From: Streptomyces violaceoruber
Lineage (GTDB): Bacteria > Actinomycetota > Actinomycetes > Streptomycetales > Streptomycetaceae
DNA: 64,000 bases
Assembly (NCBI GenBank): GCA_000720805.1
Contig: JODI01000015.1
Span: forward strand, 1-64,000
Direction of reading: 5' to 3'
The notes beneath the pieces were generated by a model that was given only the letters and a program-made list of their open reading frames with translations, made no database searches and was not told the DNA's origin. A program made the translations under genes and the position numbers. Shown here piece after piece: positions 18,960 to 27,299 of the stretch. Position 1 is the first letter of the stretch. Every line of letters begins with the position of its first letter.

Positions 18960-19194
18960 GCGACCCCCGGTGGGGGACCCGGGCCGGCCCGGCTCGGCCA
19001 GGGTCGGCCGGGATCGGGCAGGCAGCTTGGTGTCGATGCCTCGCAGCGTGGCCATGCTGTCTGCCTCCTGCCATGTGAGCCCGAGGACGCGGGCTCGGCG
19101 AGCCGGCCGCTCGTGCTCTCTTGCGGATACTGGGAAACCGTAGGAGAGTGGGCGCGGCTTGGAAGAACGCACTTTTCGGCAACTGAGGAACCTT

Positions 19195-19575
19195 ATGGGT
19201 ACCAAGCAGTTCACGGGCTCGGCCAACGATGCGGACCTGAGGCGCGCGGACTCGCTGGCGCGGGAGATCTTCTCGGACGTGGCCAACAAGTGGGCGCTCC
19301 TGATCATCGAGGCAATCGGCGAACGCACCCTGCGCTTCAGCGAGTTGCGCACCCAGGTCGAGGGCATCAGCCACAAGATGCTCACCCAGAACCTGCGCAT
19401 GCTGGAGCGCTACGGCCTGGTCGAGCGGACGGTGCACCCGACCGTGCCGCCACGGGTCGAGTACACCCTCACGGAGCCGGGCCGGGCCCTGCGCGCCACG
19501 GTCGACGGAATGTGCGACTGGACCCATCAGTACCTCGGTCACATCGAAGCCGCCCGCCGTCGCTTCGACGTCTGA
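19195..19575 (+). CDS. HxlR-family transcriptional regulator
   Basis: 126 residues of the MarR-like winged-helix HxlR family. DVANKWALLIIEAIGERTLR then FSELRTQVEGISHKMLTQNL is the DNA-recognition part, and RVEYTLTEPGRAL forms the wing. The ATG at 19195 follows GAGGAA with good spacing; a TTG at 19159 would add 12 residues. No clearly linked target gene is adjacent. The next gene downstream is on the other strand. Confidence 0.85.
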   Translation: MGTKQFTGSANDADLRRADSLAREIFSDVANKWALLIIEAIGERTLRFSELRTQVEGISHKMLTQNLRMLERYGLVERTVHPTVPPRVEYTLTEPGRALRATVDGMCDWTHQYLGHIEAARRRFDV

Positions 19576-19837
19576 GACAACGGGCGAAACCCCGAGCGAG
19601 TCGCCCTTCGGACGGATCGCATGCAAGTGAAGCCGCGTCAGGGCCCGCGCCATTACCGCGGCGGGGGGTCGCAGCTGCCGCCCGACGCCCCGGTGAGGTT
19701 GCCGTGGGCCGGGCGGCGCGGTGCGTGTGCGGGGCGGGTGTTCAGGGGCGTTGCCTCACCCGGTCGACCACCGCGACGGCGGCCACGGATGACCACTGCT
19801 CCTAGGGCCCTTCTGATGGCTGTACGTCGGCGCGCCG

Positions 19838-19963
19838 CTACCTGTGCACAGAGTCGGCATGGCGGTAGAAGAGCACCGCGAACGCCTCGGGCTCGTCCCA
19901 TGACCGTTCGGCTACCGAGGCGTCGCTGTCCTGCCCCACTCTGACGCCTGGTTCGACGGTCAT
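19838..19963 (-). pseudogene. Truncated ECF sigma-factor start (41 codons)
   Basis: A strong ribosome site AAAGGAG lies before ATG 19963. The product ends EPEAFAVLFYRHADSVHR and then TAG. EAFAxLFxRHxxxVHRYVARR is the usual beginning of sigma-70 region 2, and the stop falls exactly where YVARR is expected. No continuation of a sigma factor is found in any frame beyond 19838. The gene was apparently cut by a deletion soon after region 2 begins, with its start signals left intact. Confidence 0.6.
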
Positions 19964-20166
19964 CGGGGCTCCTTTCGTCGATTCACGCGATGCGAAATGC
20001 CGGGCTTTCACCGGTACTTCGCCGCTCGCGGGAATCGGGTGCCCCACCTCGTGACCGTGACCGCGGGTGCCGGGGCCAGGAGAACGGCTCGGGGCCCGGC
20101 AAGCCGCCTGGCGGCCGAGCCGATCGTCCAGCCCCGCGCCCACCGGCGGCCCGCGCGCGATTGACG

Positions 20167-20709
20167 TCAGACCCGCTCCAGGGCCCGATGCGGCCCGCTG
20201 GGAAGCTCCGTCCTGATCGTGTCGCCGGGGCGCACCGTGCCGCCTTCCTTCACGATGCTCATGATTCCCGCCTTGCGCACGACGTTCCCGGCACCGTCGC
20301 GGCCGACGACCCGACTCAGGAGCCCCTTCTGGAAGGCGTCGATCTGCAGGCAGGGATTGCGCAGGCCGGTCACCTCGAGGACCGCCTCGTCGCCGAGCCG
20401 GAGCAGGGCACCGACCGGCAGGCCGAGCAGATCGATCCCACGGGTGGTGATGTTCTCACCGAGCTCACCGGGTTGCACCGCGAACCCTTCTTGGCCGAGT
20501 TCGGCGAAGAGCTCCTCATGGATGAGGTGGACCTGACGCAGGTTCGGCTGGGTCGGGTCCTGCGCGACGCGCGAGCGGTGCTTGACCGTCACCCCGGCGT
20601 GTACGTCGCCCTCGACGCCCAGCCCGGCGAGCAGCGTGATGCTGTCCCGGTTCGGCTTGGTGAACGAGTACTCGCCGTTGCTGCTGACCGCTGTCACGAT
20701 TGCGCTCAT
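20167..20709 (-). CDS. MOSC domain-containing protein
   Basis: 180 residues of the YiiM-like MOSC family, predicted to carry sulfur for molybdenum-cofactor or related chemistry. Landmarks are LAGLGVEGDVHAGVTVKHRS, QVHLIHEELFAEL, PGELGENITTRGIDLLGLPV and TGLRNPCLQIDAF with the conserved Cys. Genuine members use this Cys as a persulfide carrier. It is divergent from the snapalysin gene; a 12-bp palindrome GGCTGATCAGCC (20735-20746) lies just upstream of its start. Confidence 0.9.
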   Translation of the reverse strand: MSAIVTAVSSNGEYSFTKPNRDSITLLAGLGVEGDVHAGVTVKHRSRVAQDPTQPNLRQVHLIHEELFAELGQEGFAVQPGELGENITTRGIDLLGLPVGALLRLGDEAVLEVTGLRNPCLQIDAFQKGLLSRVVGRDGAGNVVRKAGIMSIVKEGGTVRPGDTIRTELPSGPHRALERV

Positions 20710-20734
20710 ACCTCGGAAACCCCCGTGTCGGTAA

Positions 20735-20746
20735 GGCTGATCAGCC
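20735..20746. promoter_or_regulatory. 12-bp palindrome upstream of the MOSC gene
   Basis: GGCTGATCAGCC is self-complementary and sits about 25 bp before the MOSC start. Confidence 0.35.
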
Positions 20747-20836
20747 ACGACCCTACCCTCGGAGCCCCAGCGGGGTGGGGGTGTGCAGTTTGACGGGTTG
20801 GGGTCTGTGGGGCTGGGCATCGAACTGGCAATGTGT

Positions 20837-20850
20837 GGCATGAACATGCC
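20837..20850. promoter_or_regulatory. Inverted repeat upstream of the snapalysin gene
   Basis: GGCATG-AA-CATGCC lies about 30 bp before the snapalysin ATG. It could bind a regulator, or form a short hairpin in the leader. Confidence 0.4.
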
Positions 20851-20880
20851 TTCCTCGCCAGCCCCCACAGGAGGTCGACC

Positions 20881-21441
20881 ATGTACTCGCGCACATTCGT
20901 CCACGGCTTCACCGCCGCCCTCACGGCGGCTCTCACCCTGTCCGGCGTCCATGCCTACGCGGCGCCGGCCTCCGGCGACCAGCTGCTCGCGCCCCGTGTC
21001 GTCACCTATGACGCCGGCGCGTCGGCGGAGTTCAAGGCCGCCGTCGATCGCGGCGCGGCGATCTGGAACGAGAGCGTGGATGCCGTCGAACTGCGCCCGG
21101 CGGCCGCCGGGCAGCGCGCCAACATCCGGATCCTGGCCGACAACGGCTGGCCCCGGGCGCTGACCACCTCGCTCGGCAACGGCACGGTCTACATCGGACG
21201 GGAGGCCGTGAACGAGGGCTACAACACGGTCCGGATATCGGCGCACGAGCTGGGCCACATCCTCGGCCTGCCGGACCGCAAACCCGGCCCCTGCACCAGC
21301 CTGATGTCGGGTTCCAGCGCCGGCGTCTCCTGTACCAACCCCTATCCCGACGCGGCCGAGAAGGCGCAGGTCGAGGGCAACTTCGGCGTCGCGCCCGACC
21401 GCCCGACGACGATTGCCCGTGACACCGTGATCGTGGACTGA
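20881..21441 (+). CDS. snpA: Snapalysin-type secreted zinc protease (M7)
   Basis: 186 residues. A signal peptide (FVHGFTAALTAALTLSGVHA, residues about 6-25, then AYAAPA) is followed by the small metalloprotease domain of peptidase family M7. The zinc motif HELGHILGLPD gives two His ligands and the Asp third ligand that is distinctive for snapalysin. MSGSSAG after it is the Met-turn, and two Cys residues flank it. It hydrolyses casein-like proteins outside the cell. AGGAGG precedes ATG 20881. In Streptomyces the gene normally lies beside a LysR activator, but here the divergent neighbour is a MOSC gene. Confidence 0.93.
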   Translation: MYSRTFVHGFTAALTAALTLSGVHAYAAPASGDQLLAPRVVTYDAGASAEFKAAVDRGAAIWNESVDAVELRPAAAGQRANIRILADNGWPRALTTSLGNGTVYIGREAVNEGYNTVRISAHELGHILGLPDRKPGPCTSLMSGSSAGVSCTNPYPDAAEKAQVEGNFGVAPDRPTTIARDTVIVD

Positions 21442-21450
21442 GCCGAGGAC

Positions 21451-21478
21451 TGCGCGGGGACGGCCCCGTCCCCGCGCA
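21451..21478. terminator. Shared terminator of snapalysin and BASS genes
   Basis: TGCGCGGGGACGG and CCGTCCCCGCGCA form a perfect 13-bp stem with a minimal loop between two convergent genes. It can serve both directions. Confidence 0.75.
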
Positions 21479-21540
21479 CCCCGGTCAGCCGGCTACGGCC
21501 TCCTGCCGGGCCGCGCGCGGTGGCCGGCGCCCACGCCCCG

Positions 21541-22611
21541 TCAGCGTGCCCGGCGCGACAGCCAGGCCGCGGCCAGGGCACCCGAGATGTTGTGCCAGAC
21601 GGAGAAGACCGCGGCCGGCAGGGCGGCCGTCGGACTGAAGTGGGCGGAGGCCAGCGAGGCCGCGAGACCGGAGTTCTGCATGCCGACCTCGAAGGCCATG
21701 GCACGGCTCCCCGGCTCACCCAGTCGGGCGAGCCGTCCCGCGCCGTAGCCCAGGGCCAGGCCCAGCCCGTTGTGCAGCACGACCGCGACGAAGACCAGCA
21801 GGGCGGCCGACTTGATGGCGTCGGCGCTGCCCGCCACCACCACGGTCACGATCACGCCGATGGTCAGGGCGGACAGCCAGGGCAGCACCGGCAGGGCCCG
21901 CCGTACGTGACGGCCCGCCAGGAGCCGTACGGCCAGGCCCGCGAGCACCGGCAGCAGCACCGTCTTGAGGATGTCGGTGACCATGGAGCCGGCGTCCACC
22001 GGCAGGTACTCGCCCGCCAGCAGCAGCGTCAAGGGCGGGGTGACCAGCGGGGCCACGAGCGTGGAGACGGTGGCCACGGAGACGGACAACGCCACATCAC
22101 CGCGCGCCAGATACGTCACCACGTTGGACGCGGTGCCGCTGGGCGCGCAACCGACGAGGATCACGCCCGCCGCGAGCTGCGGCGAGAGCTGGAGCAGGTG
22201 GGCGACGGCCCAGCCGAGCCCCGGCATGATGACGTAGTGCGCCACCAGGCCGAGGGCCACCGCCCAGGGCCGCTCGGCGACACCGCGGAAGTCCTGTGCG
22301 GTCATGGTGAGGCCCATGCAGAACATCACCACGCCCAGCAGATACGGCACCGCCTCGCCCCAGCCGGTGAAACTCCCCGGCAGCAGGAGACCGACGGCGC
22401 CGGCCAGGAGGACGAGGACCGGGAAGGCGGTGACTGCGCGGCGCGCGGAGCGGTCGCCGGTGGTGGCGTCACTGCCGTGGCGTTCAGACGGTTCGGGTGG
22501 TCCGGACCGTGCGGCCTGATGGGACTGTGCGGCCTGGTGGGACTGGTCTGGCTGGGCGGACTGGTCTGGCTGGTTGGACTGTTCGGACTCTGCGGGTTGT
22601 TCGGTACTCAC
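21541..22611 (-). CDS. Bile acid:sodium symporter family (BASS) transporter
   Basis: About 356 residues with nine or ten membrane helices of the BASS/SBF fold. PYLLGVVMFCMGLTMTAQDF and GCAPSGTASNVVTYLARGDV are the typical crossing-helix motifs, and AFEVGMQNSGLAASLASAHF is the other conserved half. It probably takes up an organic acid with Na+. The first 50 residues are an odd hydrophilic Gln/Pro/Ser repeat (QPDQSAQPDQSHQAAQSHQA) encoded by tandem DNA repeats. A GTG at 22611 is my preferred start; ATG 22647 is possible. Confidence 0.88.
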   Translation of the reverse strand: MSTEQPAESEQSNQPDQSAQPDQSHQAAQSHQAARSGPPEPSERHGSDATTGDRSARRAVTAFPVLVLLAGAVGLLLPGSFTGWGEAVPYLLGVVMFCMGLTMTAQDFRGVAERPWAVALGLVAHYVIMPGLGWAVAHLLQLSPQLAAGVILVGCAPSGTASNVVTYLARGDVALSVSVATVSTLVAPLVTPPLTLLLAGEYLPVDAGSMVTDILKTVLLPVLAGLAVRLLAGRHVRRALPVLPWLSALTIGVIVTVVVAGSADAIKSAALLVFVAVVLHNGLGLALGYGAGRLARLGEPGSRAMAFEVGMQNSGLAASLASAHFSPTAALPAAVFSVWHNISGALAAAWLSRRAR

Positions 22612-22714
22612 CGTGCGAGACAACGCCTGGTCAGGGACATGACGCAACGGCGTCTCGCGATGTGATCAGCGGTCCGCGGCTCGAACGCTCGGTGGACCCG
22701 GAAGGTCGAGTCCT

Positions 22715-22752
22715 GAGTGCCCCCGCGGCGCATCCGAGCCGCGGGGGCACTC
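22715..22752 (-). terminator. Terminator of the second GH95-like gene
   Basis: GAGTGCCCCCGCGGC (22715-22729) and GCCGCGGGGGCACTC (22738-22752) form a perfect 15-bp stem with an 8-base loop. Confidence 0.8.
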
Positions 22753-22793
22753 ACAGGACTCGCCGGCCACCTCGCCGGCTCCTCAGCCGTGGC

Positions 22794-25094
22794 TCAGGGC
22801 AGGCCCCAGGGCTCGCCGGGCTCGCTCACGTCCACCGGAGCCACGGAGAGATCGGGTCGTTCCCCGGTGTGGAGCAGGACCTCGCGGCCCTTGGGAAGGT
22901 CGATGGCGAGGGTGCCCTCGGACGTCGCGCGGATGCGTGCCGGGCGGCCGTCGTCGAGGACGGCGGTCAGCCGGCCGGGGGGCAGCCCGTGGCGAAGTTC
23001 GAGCGGCTCGCCCGCCAGGCTGCGGACGCGGACGAAGCGGGTGGTACCCCCGGTGCGGACGGCGCTGACCAGGAAGGCTCCCTGGGTACGGAAGTCGTGG
23101 AGGGTGACGTCGGACCAGGAGGGCGGGACGGCGGGGAAGACCCGGACGACGCCGCCCCAGCTCTGGCAGAGCATGTCGTGCAGGGACTGAGACGCCGACA
23201 GCGGTGTCTCGATGACCGGACCGGCCTCGGTGTAGTGGGTGTTGGGCCGGCACGGGTAGCGGGTGCTGGGGTCGAAGAACTTCTTCAGGTACGTCAGGGC
23301 CGTCTCGCCGCGGCCCATCATCGCGTACATCGAAGCGGCGCCCGTGTAGCTGTATCCGCGGTGTGCGCCGGTCAGCGCGTGCCAGCGCACGATCGACTTC
23401 TCGATCAGCTCCCGCTGCCCGGGCTGGTCCCAGTTCACGAGGTACAGGGGGTAGACCATCAGCAGGTGCGAGTAGTGCCGGTGGGACTGGGCGTACGGGG
23501 TGTCGCCCCCGATCATGAAGCCGTTCTCGTCGACCGGGTACGGCGTCAGCTTGGCCAGCACCTCCTGCCAGCGGCTCTTCAGGGGGTCGTCGACCTTCAG
23601 CCGCGCCGTCGCCTCCAGGAGTGCGGTGCATCCCCAACGGATCAGCGCCAGATCGTAGTTGGTGTCCTTCGGCGGCACCACCGGGTACTCCGGCGACAGG
23701 GTCGACGGCAGATGCAGCTTGCCGTCGTCGCCCGGCTGAAGGAAGTGCAGGTAGTAGTTGATCGCCCGGCGCAGGAGCGGGTACACCGTGTCACGCAGCA
23801 GCGACTCGTCCATGGTGTGCCGGTAGCTCAGCCAGACGTTGTGCAGCGCCCAGGTCAGGTCGCCCACCTCGGCGCCGCTGCCGGGCGTGCCGACGCTTCG
23901 GGTGGCGAACATGTCGGAGCTGCGGCCGACTCCCGCACTGTCCGACTCGTACGCGTCGGGCACGTTCGCGATCAGCTGCTCCTGGCTCTGCCGGAGGGTG
24001 CTGGCCAGCGAGTCGAGTTCCAGGTGGTTGGAGCCGTGGATGAGCCAGTACTCGAGCTGGACGTTCAGGTTCCACCACACGGCGGGCCAGGGCGTGGGTT
24101 CCAGCCACGGACCGGAGGTGGCCATCACGGGGCCGCCCTCGCGGCTGGCCGACGCGACCTTGTACAACTGGATCCAGTGGAAGCTCTGCAGCCGCTGGTC
24201 GGGAATCGAGACGAAGCTCTTGCGGTAGAACGCGTGCCACCAGCGGGTGTGCTGGGTGCGGAGCGCTCCGTAGCCGGCGGCGCGCTGGATCTTGCGCAGC
24301 GAGACTTCGCCGGCCCGGGTGTTCGAGGGGTGGCTGTGGGCGACGTTGAGCAGGAGGGTGTCACCGGAGTGGCGGTAGGCGGTGGCGGTCTGGCCGCCGC
24401 CTACAAGCGGCTGGAGGACCTGCTCGACGTCGCCGGTTTTCCTCGTGGTCCAGGGCGGGTTGGCGACATATCCGGCCGGTGGCGCCTCTTGGATCTTCCG
24501 AGGGCTGATGGCCTCCTCGGGGTGGAAGGTCCAGCGGACCTCCTCGTCACCGCGGGCCGTCACGCGCGCGGCGAGGATCCCGTCGTGGATGAGGGCGGCG
24601 AGCGTCAGGGTGCCCTTGTCCGTCGTGACGGTGCCGGTGAGTTCGGCGTTCCACAGGCTCAGGCGCCAGTCGACCGCGGTGATGGTGCCGACCGGGTCGA
24701 GCGTCAGATGTCCCACGGGCAGTCGGTTGGTGCCCCAGCCGCTGCCCAACTCGGGGCGGTGGTCCTGGACTTCCCCGTGCTGGACGGTGAACCGGATGCT
24801 GTTCGCGTCCGGTTCCCGGTACACCATGCTGCCCAGCCGCCCGTCACCCAGGAACGGGCCCTCGTGCCAGACCGTGGGCAGCTTGTGCCACAGCAGGTCC
24901 TGCCCGCGCAAGAAGCCGGCCCAGGCACCGTCGGAGTCCATACGGTTACGCAGCCGCCAGGGGCCACCCGGCGCGAGGTCGGCCTCGGTGGCGGCGGGTG
25001 CGGCGGAGAAGGGCTCGGCCTCGGCGACTCCGGGGAGAACGGCGGCTGTCGTGCCGCCCAGCACGGAGCCGAGCACAGCTCTTCTAGAGGTCAT
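22794..25094 (-). CDS. Secreted GH95-like glycoside hydrolase, second paralogue
   Basis: 766 residues. A Tat-type signal (TSRRAVLGSVLGGTTAAVLP) precedes the catalytic region. It shares with the protein at 5296-7638 the blocks WHEGPFLGDGRLGSMVY, TPWPAVWWNLNVQLEYW, HTMDESLLRDTVYPLLRRAI, SHRHYSHLLMVYPLYLV and QSWGGVVRVFPAVPPSW, so both are GH95-like (alpha/alpha)6-barrel enzymes. The double-Asn motif NLN is kept. GGAGG is seven bases before ATG 25094. It is followed by a strong terminator and preceded by a secreted lyase-like fragment. The two paralogues differ along most of their length, so they likely act on different linkages. Confidence 0.88.
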   Translation of the reverse strand: MTSRRAVLGSVLGGTTAAVLPGVAEAEPFSAAPAATEADLAPGGPWRLRNRMDSDGAWAGFLRGQDLLWHKLPTVWHEGPFLGDGRLGSMVYREPDANSIRFTVQHGEVQDHRPELGSGWGTNRLPVGHLTLDPVGTITAVDWRLSLWNAELTGTVTTDKGTLTLAALIHDGILAARVTARGDEEVRWTFHPEEAISPRKIQEAPPAGYVANPPWTTRKTGDVEQVLQPLVGGGQTATAYRHSGDTLLLNVAHSHPSNTRAGEVSLRKIQRAAGYGALRTQHTRWWHAFYRKSFVSIPDQRLQSFHWIQLYKVASASREGGPVMATSGPWLEPTPWPAVWWNLNVQLEYWLIHGSNHLELDSLASTLRQSQEQLIANVPDAYESDSAGVGRSSDMFATRSVGTPGSGAEVGDLTWALHNVWLSYRHTMDESLLRDTVYPLLRRAINYYLHFLQPGDDGKLHLPSTLSPEYPVVPPKDTNYDLALIRWGCTALLEATARLKVDDPLKSRWQEVLAKLTPYPVDENGFMIGGDTPYAQSHRHYSHLLMVYPLYLVNWDQPGQRELIEKSIVRWHALTGAHRGYSYTGAASMYAMMGRGETALTYLKKFFDPSTRYPCRPNTHYTEAGPVIETPLSASQSLHDMLCQSWGGVVRVFPAVPPSWSDVTLHDFRTQGAFLVSAVRTGGTTRFVRVRSLAGEPLELRHGLPPGRLTAVLDDGRPARIRATSEGTLAIDLPKGREVLLHTGERPDLSVAPVDVSEPGEPWGLP

Positions 25095-25235
25095 TGCGGG
25101 TGCCTCCAAGATGCGGCAGTTCCTGATGTCCTCGATCGGTACGCCGGGAGCGTTCCGGCCCGGCGTGATCGCGGCGGTGGCTGTGGCGGTGGTCGCCGCG
25201 GCGCGAGCGCGGTGAGCGGCTGCGCCGTGCGCGGC

Positions 25236-25703
25236 TCACCGGGTCCGGTACGTGAGGTGGCGGAGGTGTGCCTCGGCCCGGCTGCTGCCGTGGCGGGTCT
25301 TCAGGGCCGTGCCGTCGTACGCCTTCACCGTGCCGCCGCTCGCGCCGTGGACGTTGAGCGTGAAGTCCGTGGCCGGTGTGCCCTCGGGGTGGATCACCCG
25401 GAGGATCTGCGTGAAGGTCGCGCTGATCGTGCCGGACGGCGGGTACACGTCGGCCTCCCACCTGTGCTGCCCGGACGTGTACTGCTGCTTCCGGCGCAGC
25501 CCGGTGTGCGGACCGGTGGAACCGCCCCGCGACGTGGGCTCATCGGTGCCGTACACCCACATGCGGTGGACGCCGCCGGGCCTGCTCCAGCCGTCCGTGG
25601 GGGAAGCGGCCGCGGCGGAGGACGCCGCCGGGGCCAACGCCCCGGCGGCGCCTCCGGTGAGTAAGCCTCCGGCTGCGAGAACGGTTCGTCGTGATGGGGG
25701 CAC
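25236..25703 (-). CDS. Tat-exported protein, probably truncated polysaccharide-lyase-like
   Basis: 155 residues. SRRTVLAAGGLLTGGAAGAL is a Tat signal. The mature part contains YTSGQHRWEADVYPPSGTIS followed by ATFTQILRV, resembling the beta-jelly-roll start of secreted polysaccharide lyases or lectin-like domains (pattern YSSGxxQFEGxxxxPSGTxxxxxxQIFG). It ends at AEAHLRHLTYRTR, much shorter than these enzymes, and no continuation is seen in other frames. It may be a 3-prime-truncated gene. A good sigma-70-like promoter lies upstream, and the GH95-like gene follows in the same direction. Confidence 0.5.
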   Translation of the reverse strand: MPPSRRTVLAAGGLLTGGAAGALAPAASSAAAASPTDGWSRPGGVHRMWVYGTDEPTSRGGSTGPHTGLRRKQQYTSGQHRWEADVYPPSGTISATFTQILRVIHPEGTPATDFTLNVHGASGGTVKAYDGTALKTRHGSSRAEAHLRHLTYRTR

Positions 25704-25755
25704 GCCAATACCACGCTTCCTCGGGTGGATTCATCGGATCTATCTCTCGGTGGAG

Positions 25756-25783
25756 AGTATGGGTGTCCCTCGGTAAGCGTCAA
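25756..25783 (-). promoter_or_regulatory. Sigma-70-like promoter for the 25703 gene
   Basis: On the minus strand TTGACG (plus 25778-25783) and CATACT (plus 25756-25761) are separated by 16 bp, and the GTG start is about 50 bp further. It drives the lyase-like ORF and possibly the glycosidase. Confidence 0.6.
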
Positions 25784-25788
25784 CGGTC

Positions 25789-26171
25789 TCAACAAGTTGG
25801 AAAGTGATCCGATGTAAGGGAGGGTTGGGGGCCGTTCACAACCGTCGGGAATCGGGAGTTCTCAGGCGCCGAGCTGTGTCGCGGCGGTGTCGAGGCGAGC
25901 GGCTCCAGTTCCTGCCGCAGGTCGGCGTAGAGGAAGAAACCGGCGATCAGGGCCAGCAGTTCGGCGGTGTGCAGCAGCCCGTCGGACAGCAGGCCCACGC
26001 TGGTGGTGGAACGGTCGTAGAAGTGGTGCCGGCCCAGGATCTGGTGGAAGACGATCTCGTCGGCCGCGGCCATCACCGCCGCCCCGATCAGTGCGCAGAC
26101 GGCCATCGACCGCCGGGCTCGACGCCGGTGCCCGAGACGGTGGTCGGCCGGGCCGGTTGCTTCATGGACAT
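25789..26171 (-). pseudogene. DUF2243 membrane protein, frameshifted and truncated
   Basis: The frame starting SMAVCALIGAAVMAAADEIV followed by FHQILGRHHFYDRSTTSVGL and LHTAELLALIAGFFLYADLR is the first half of a DUF2243 protein (small, four membrane helices). Family members continue with two more helices, but here the sequence turns into unrelated residues after ADLRQELEPL and stops at 25789. The best ribosome site and start (ATG 26171, MSMKQPARPTTVSG) lie one frame away, so an early frameshift must also be present. The gene is divergent from the membrane protein at 26336. Confidence 0.7.
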
Positions 26172-26335
26172 CCGCCTTCCTTCCGTGCGGGGCGCCGGTT
26201 GCCGCCCGCTGAGGCCGAGCCGCCGCCCATGGCCACAAGCCCTCCGACCACAGCAGCGGGCGAGAAGCGCGGTGACCGGGTGTTTCCGGCCCTGTCGGGC
26301 GGGTGCGGGCGGTGGTACCGGGTACCCGCAAGGGC

Positions 26336-26869
26336 ATGATCAAGCGCGCGCTGTGGCAGGGACTGGTCGCCGGTACCGCCGGAGGCCTCGCGATGACCTT
26401 CGGCGAGAAGATCGAGCAGGCCGTCACCGGACGAGCCGATTCCCATGTCCCCGCACGGGTCCTGGAGCGGCTGACCGGTCTGCCCGAGCGTCCCGGCGCA
26501 CAGCCGCTGCGGGCCACCTGGGCCATGCACTACGGTCAGGCCGCCCTCCTCGGAGTGCTGCGCTCGGTCATGGCCCAGACCGGACTGCGCGGACCGCTCG
26601 CCTCGGCCGAGTTCGCCGTCGTCCGCCTCACCAACGACCAGATCCTCGAGAACGCGACCGGCGTCGGCGCCCCGCCGGAGACCTGGCCCCGCGAGGAACT
26701 CGTCGTGGACGTTCTCCACAAGGCCGTCTACGCCGTCGTCACCGGCGCCGTCGCCGATGCTCTCGCCGCCCGCGGCGGCCCGGGCCCCGGACAACGCCAC
26801 GCCGCCATCCGCTCCGGGCGCCGCGCCGGCATCGGACCCCTTCCGCGCAGGACCGCCTACGGCCGGTAG
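26336..26869 (+). CDS. Conserved hypothetical membrane-associated protein
   Basis: 177 residues with Gly/Ala-rich amphipathic helices (ALWQGLVAGTAGGLAMTFGE; HYGQAALLGVLRSVMAQTGL; LHKAVYAVVTGAVADALAA). This pattern is seen in a family of unannotated Streptomyces membrane proteins. The HVPARVLERLTGLPERPGAQ segment is conserved in it. AAGGG precedes ATG 26336; the upstream GTG at 26303 is less likely. Function unknown. It is divergent from the broken DUF2243 gene. Confidence 0.75.
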   Translation: MIKRALWQGLVAGTAGGLAMTFGEKIEQAVTGRADSHVPARVLERLTGLPERPGAQPLRATWAMHYGQAALLGVLRSVMAQTGLRGPLASAEFAVVRLTNDQILENATGVGAPPETWPREELVVDVLHKAVYAVVTGAVADALAARGGPGPGQRHAAIRSGRRAGIGPLPRRTAYGR

Positions 26870-26924
26870 ACGTGGGTGGGTGCCCGCACATCCGAGGGGC
26901 CGGTGCTCCGAGCCGGTGGTCGCG

Positions 26925-27299
26925 TCAGCGGCTGAGCAGGCACACGAACGTGCTCACCGCGCCGGTGCCGGCGAGGACGGCGCAGGCACAGGCGGCGTGC
27001 CGGGTGAGCAGATCACGTCGGAGGGTGGCGTAGCGGGTTTCGTACTCCTGCCGCAGCTGTGCGGCTCGCTCCACCGTTTCCAGCAGCATGCGCCGGGTCA
27101 GGTCCGTGCGCCGGCGGATGTAGCGCTGGACGACCTCCTCGGCCTGGGCGGTGGTCAGCCACGGCAACTCCGCGCAGAAGTCCTCGGCCTCGTGGCGCGC
27201 CTGTTCGCGGTGGGCCTGGGCGAGCAGGTAGCCCTCCACCTCATGGACCAGGCCGGCTTCCCCGGTGCCGTACGCGACGGCGCGCTCCTCGCGCCTCAC
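26925..27299 (-). CDS. Small protein coupled to ctaD
   Basis: 124 residues, mostly charged helices ([40 protein letters not shown]) with a hydrophobic C-terminal segment ([19 protein letters not shown]) that could anchor it in the membrane. Its ATG overlaps the stop codon of the oxidase gene (ATGA), so it is translated with it. Similar small genes follow accessory ctaD copies in Streptomyces. An assembly or regulatory role for the oxidase is an inference. Confidence 0.75.
   Translation of the reverse strand: MRREERAVAYGTGEAGLVHEVEGYLLAQAHREQARHEAEDFCAELPWLTTAQAEEVVQRYIRRRTDLTRRMLLETVERAAQLRQEYETRYATLRRDLLTRHAACACAVLAGTGAVSTFVCLLSR

Noticed and set aside
22497..25664. A 1055-codon plus-strand frame opposite the second GH95-like gene
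   Set aside because: It is the antisense image of a confirmed gene with a Tat signal and catalytic motifs.
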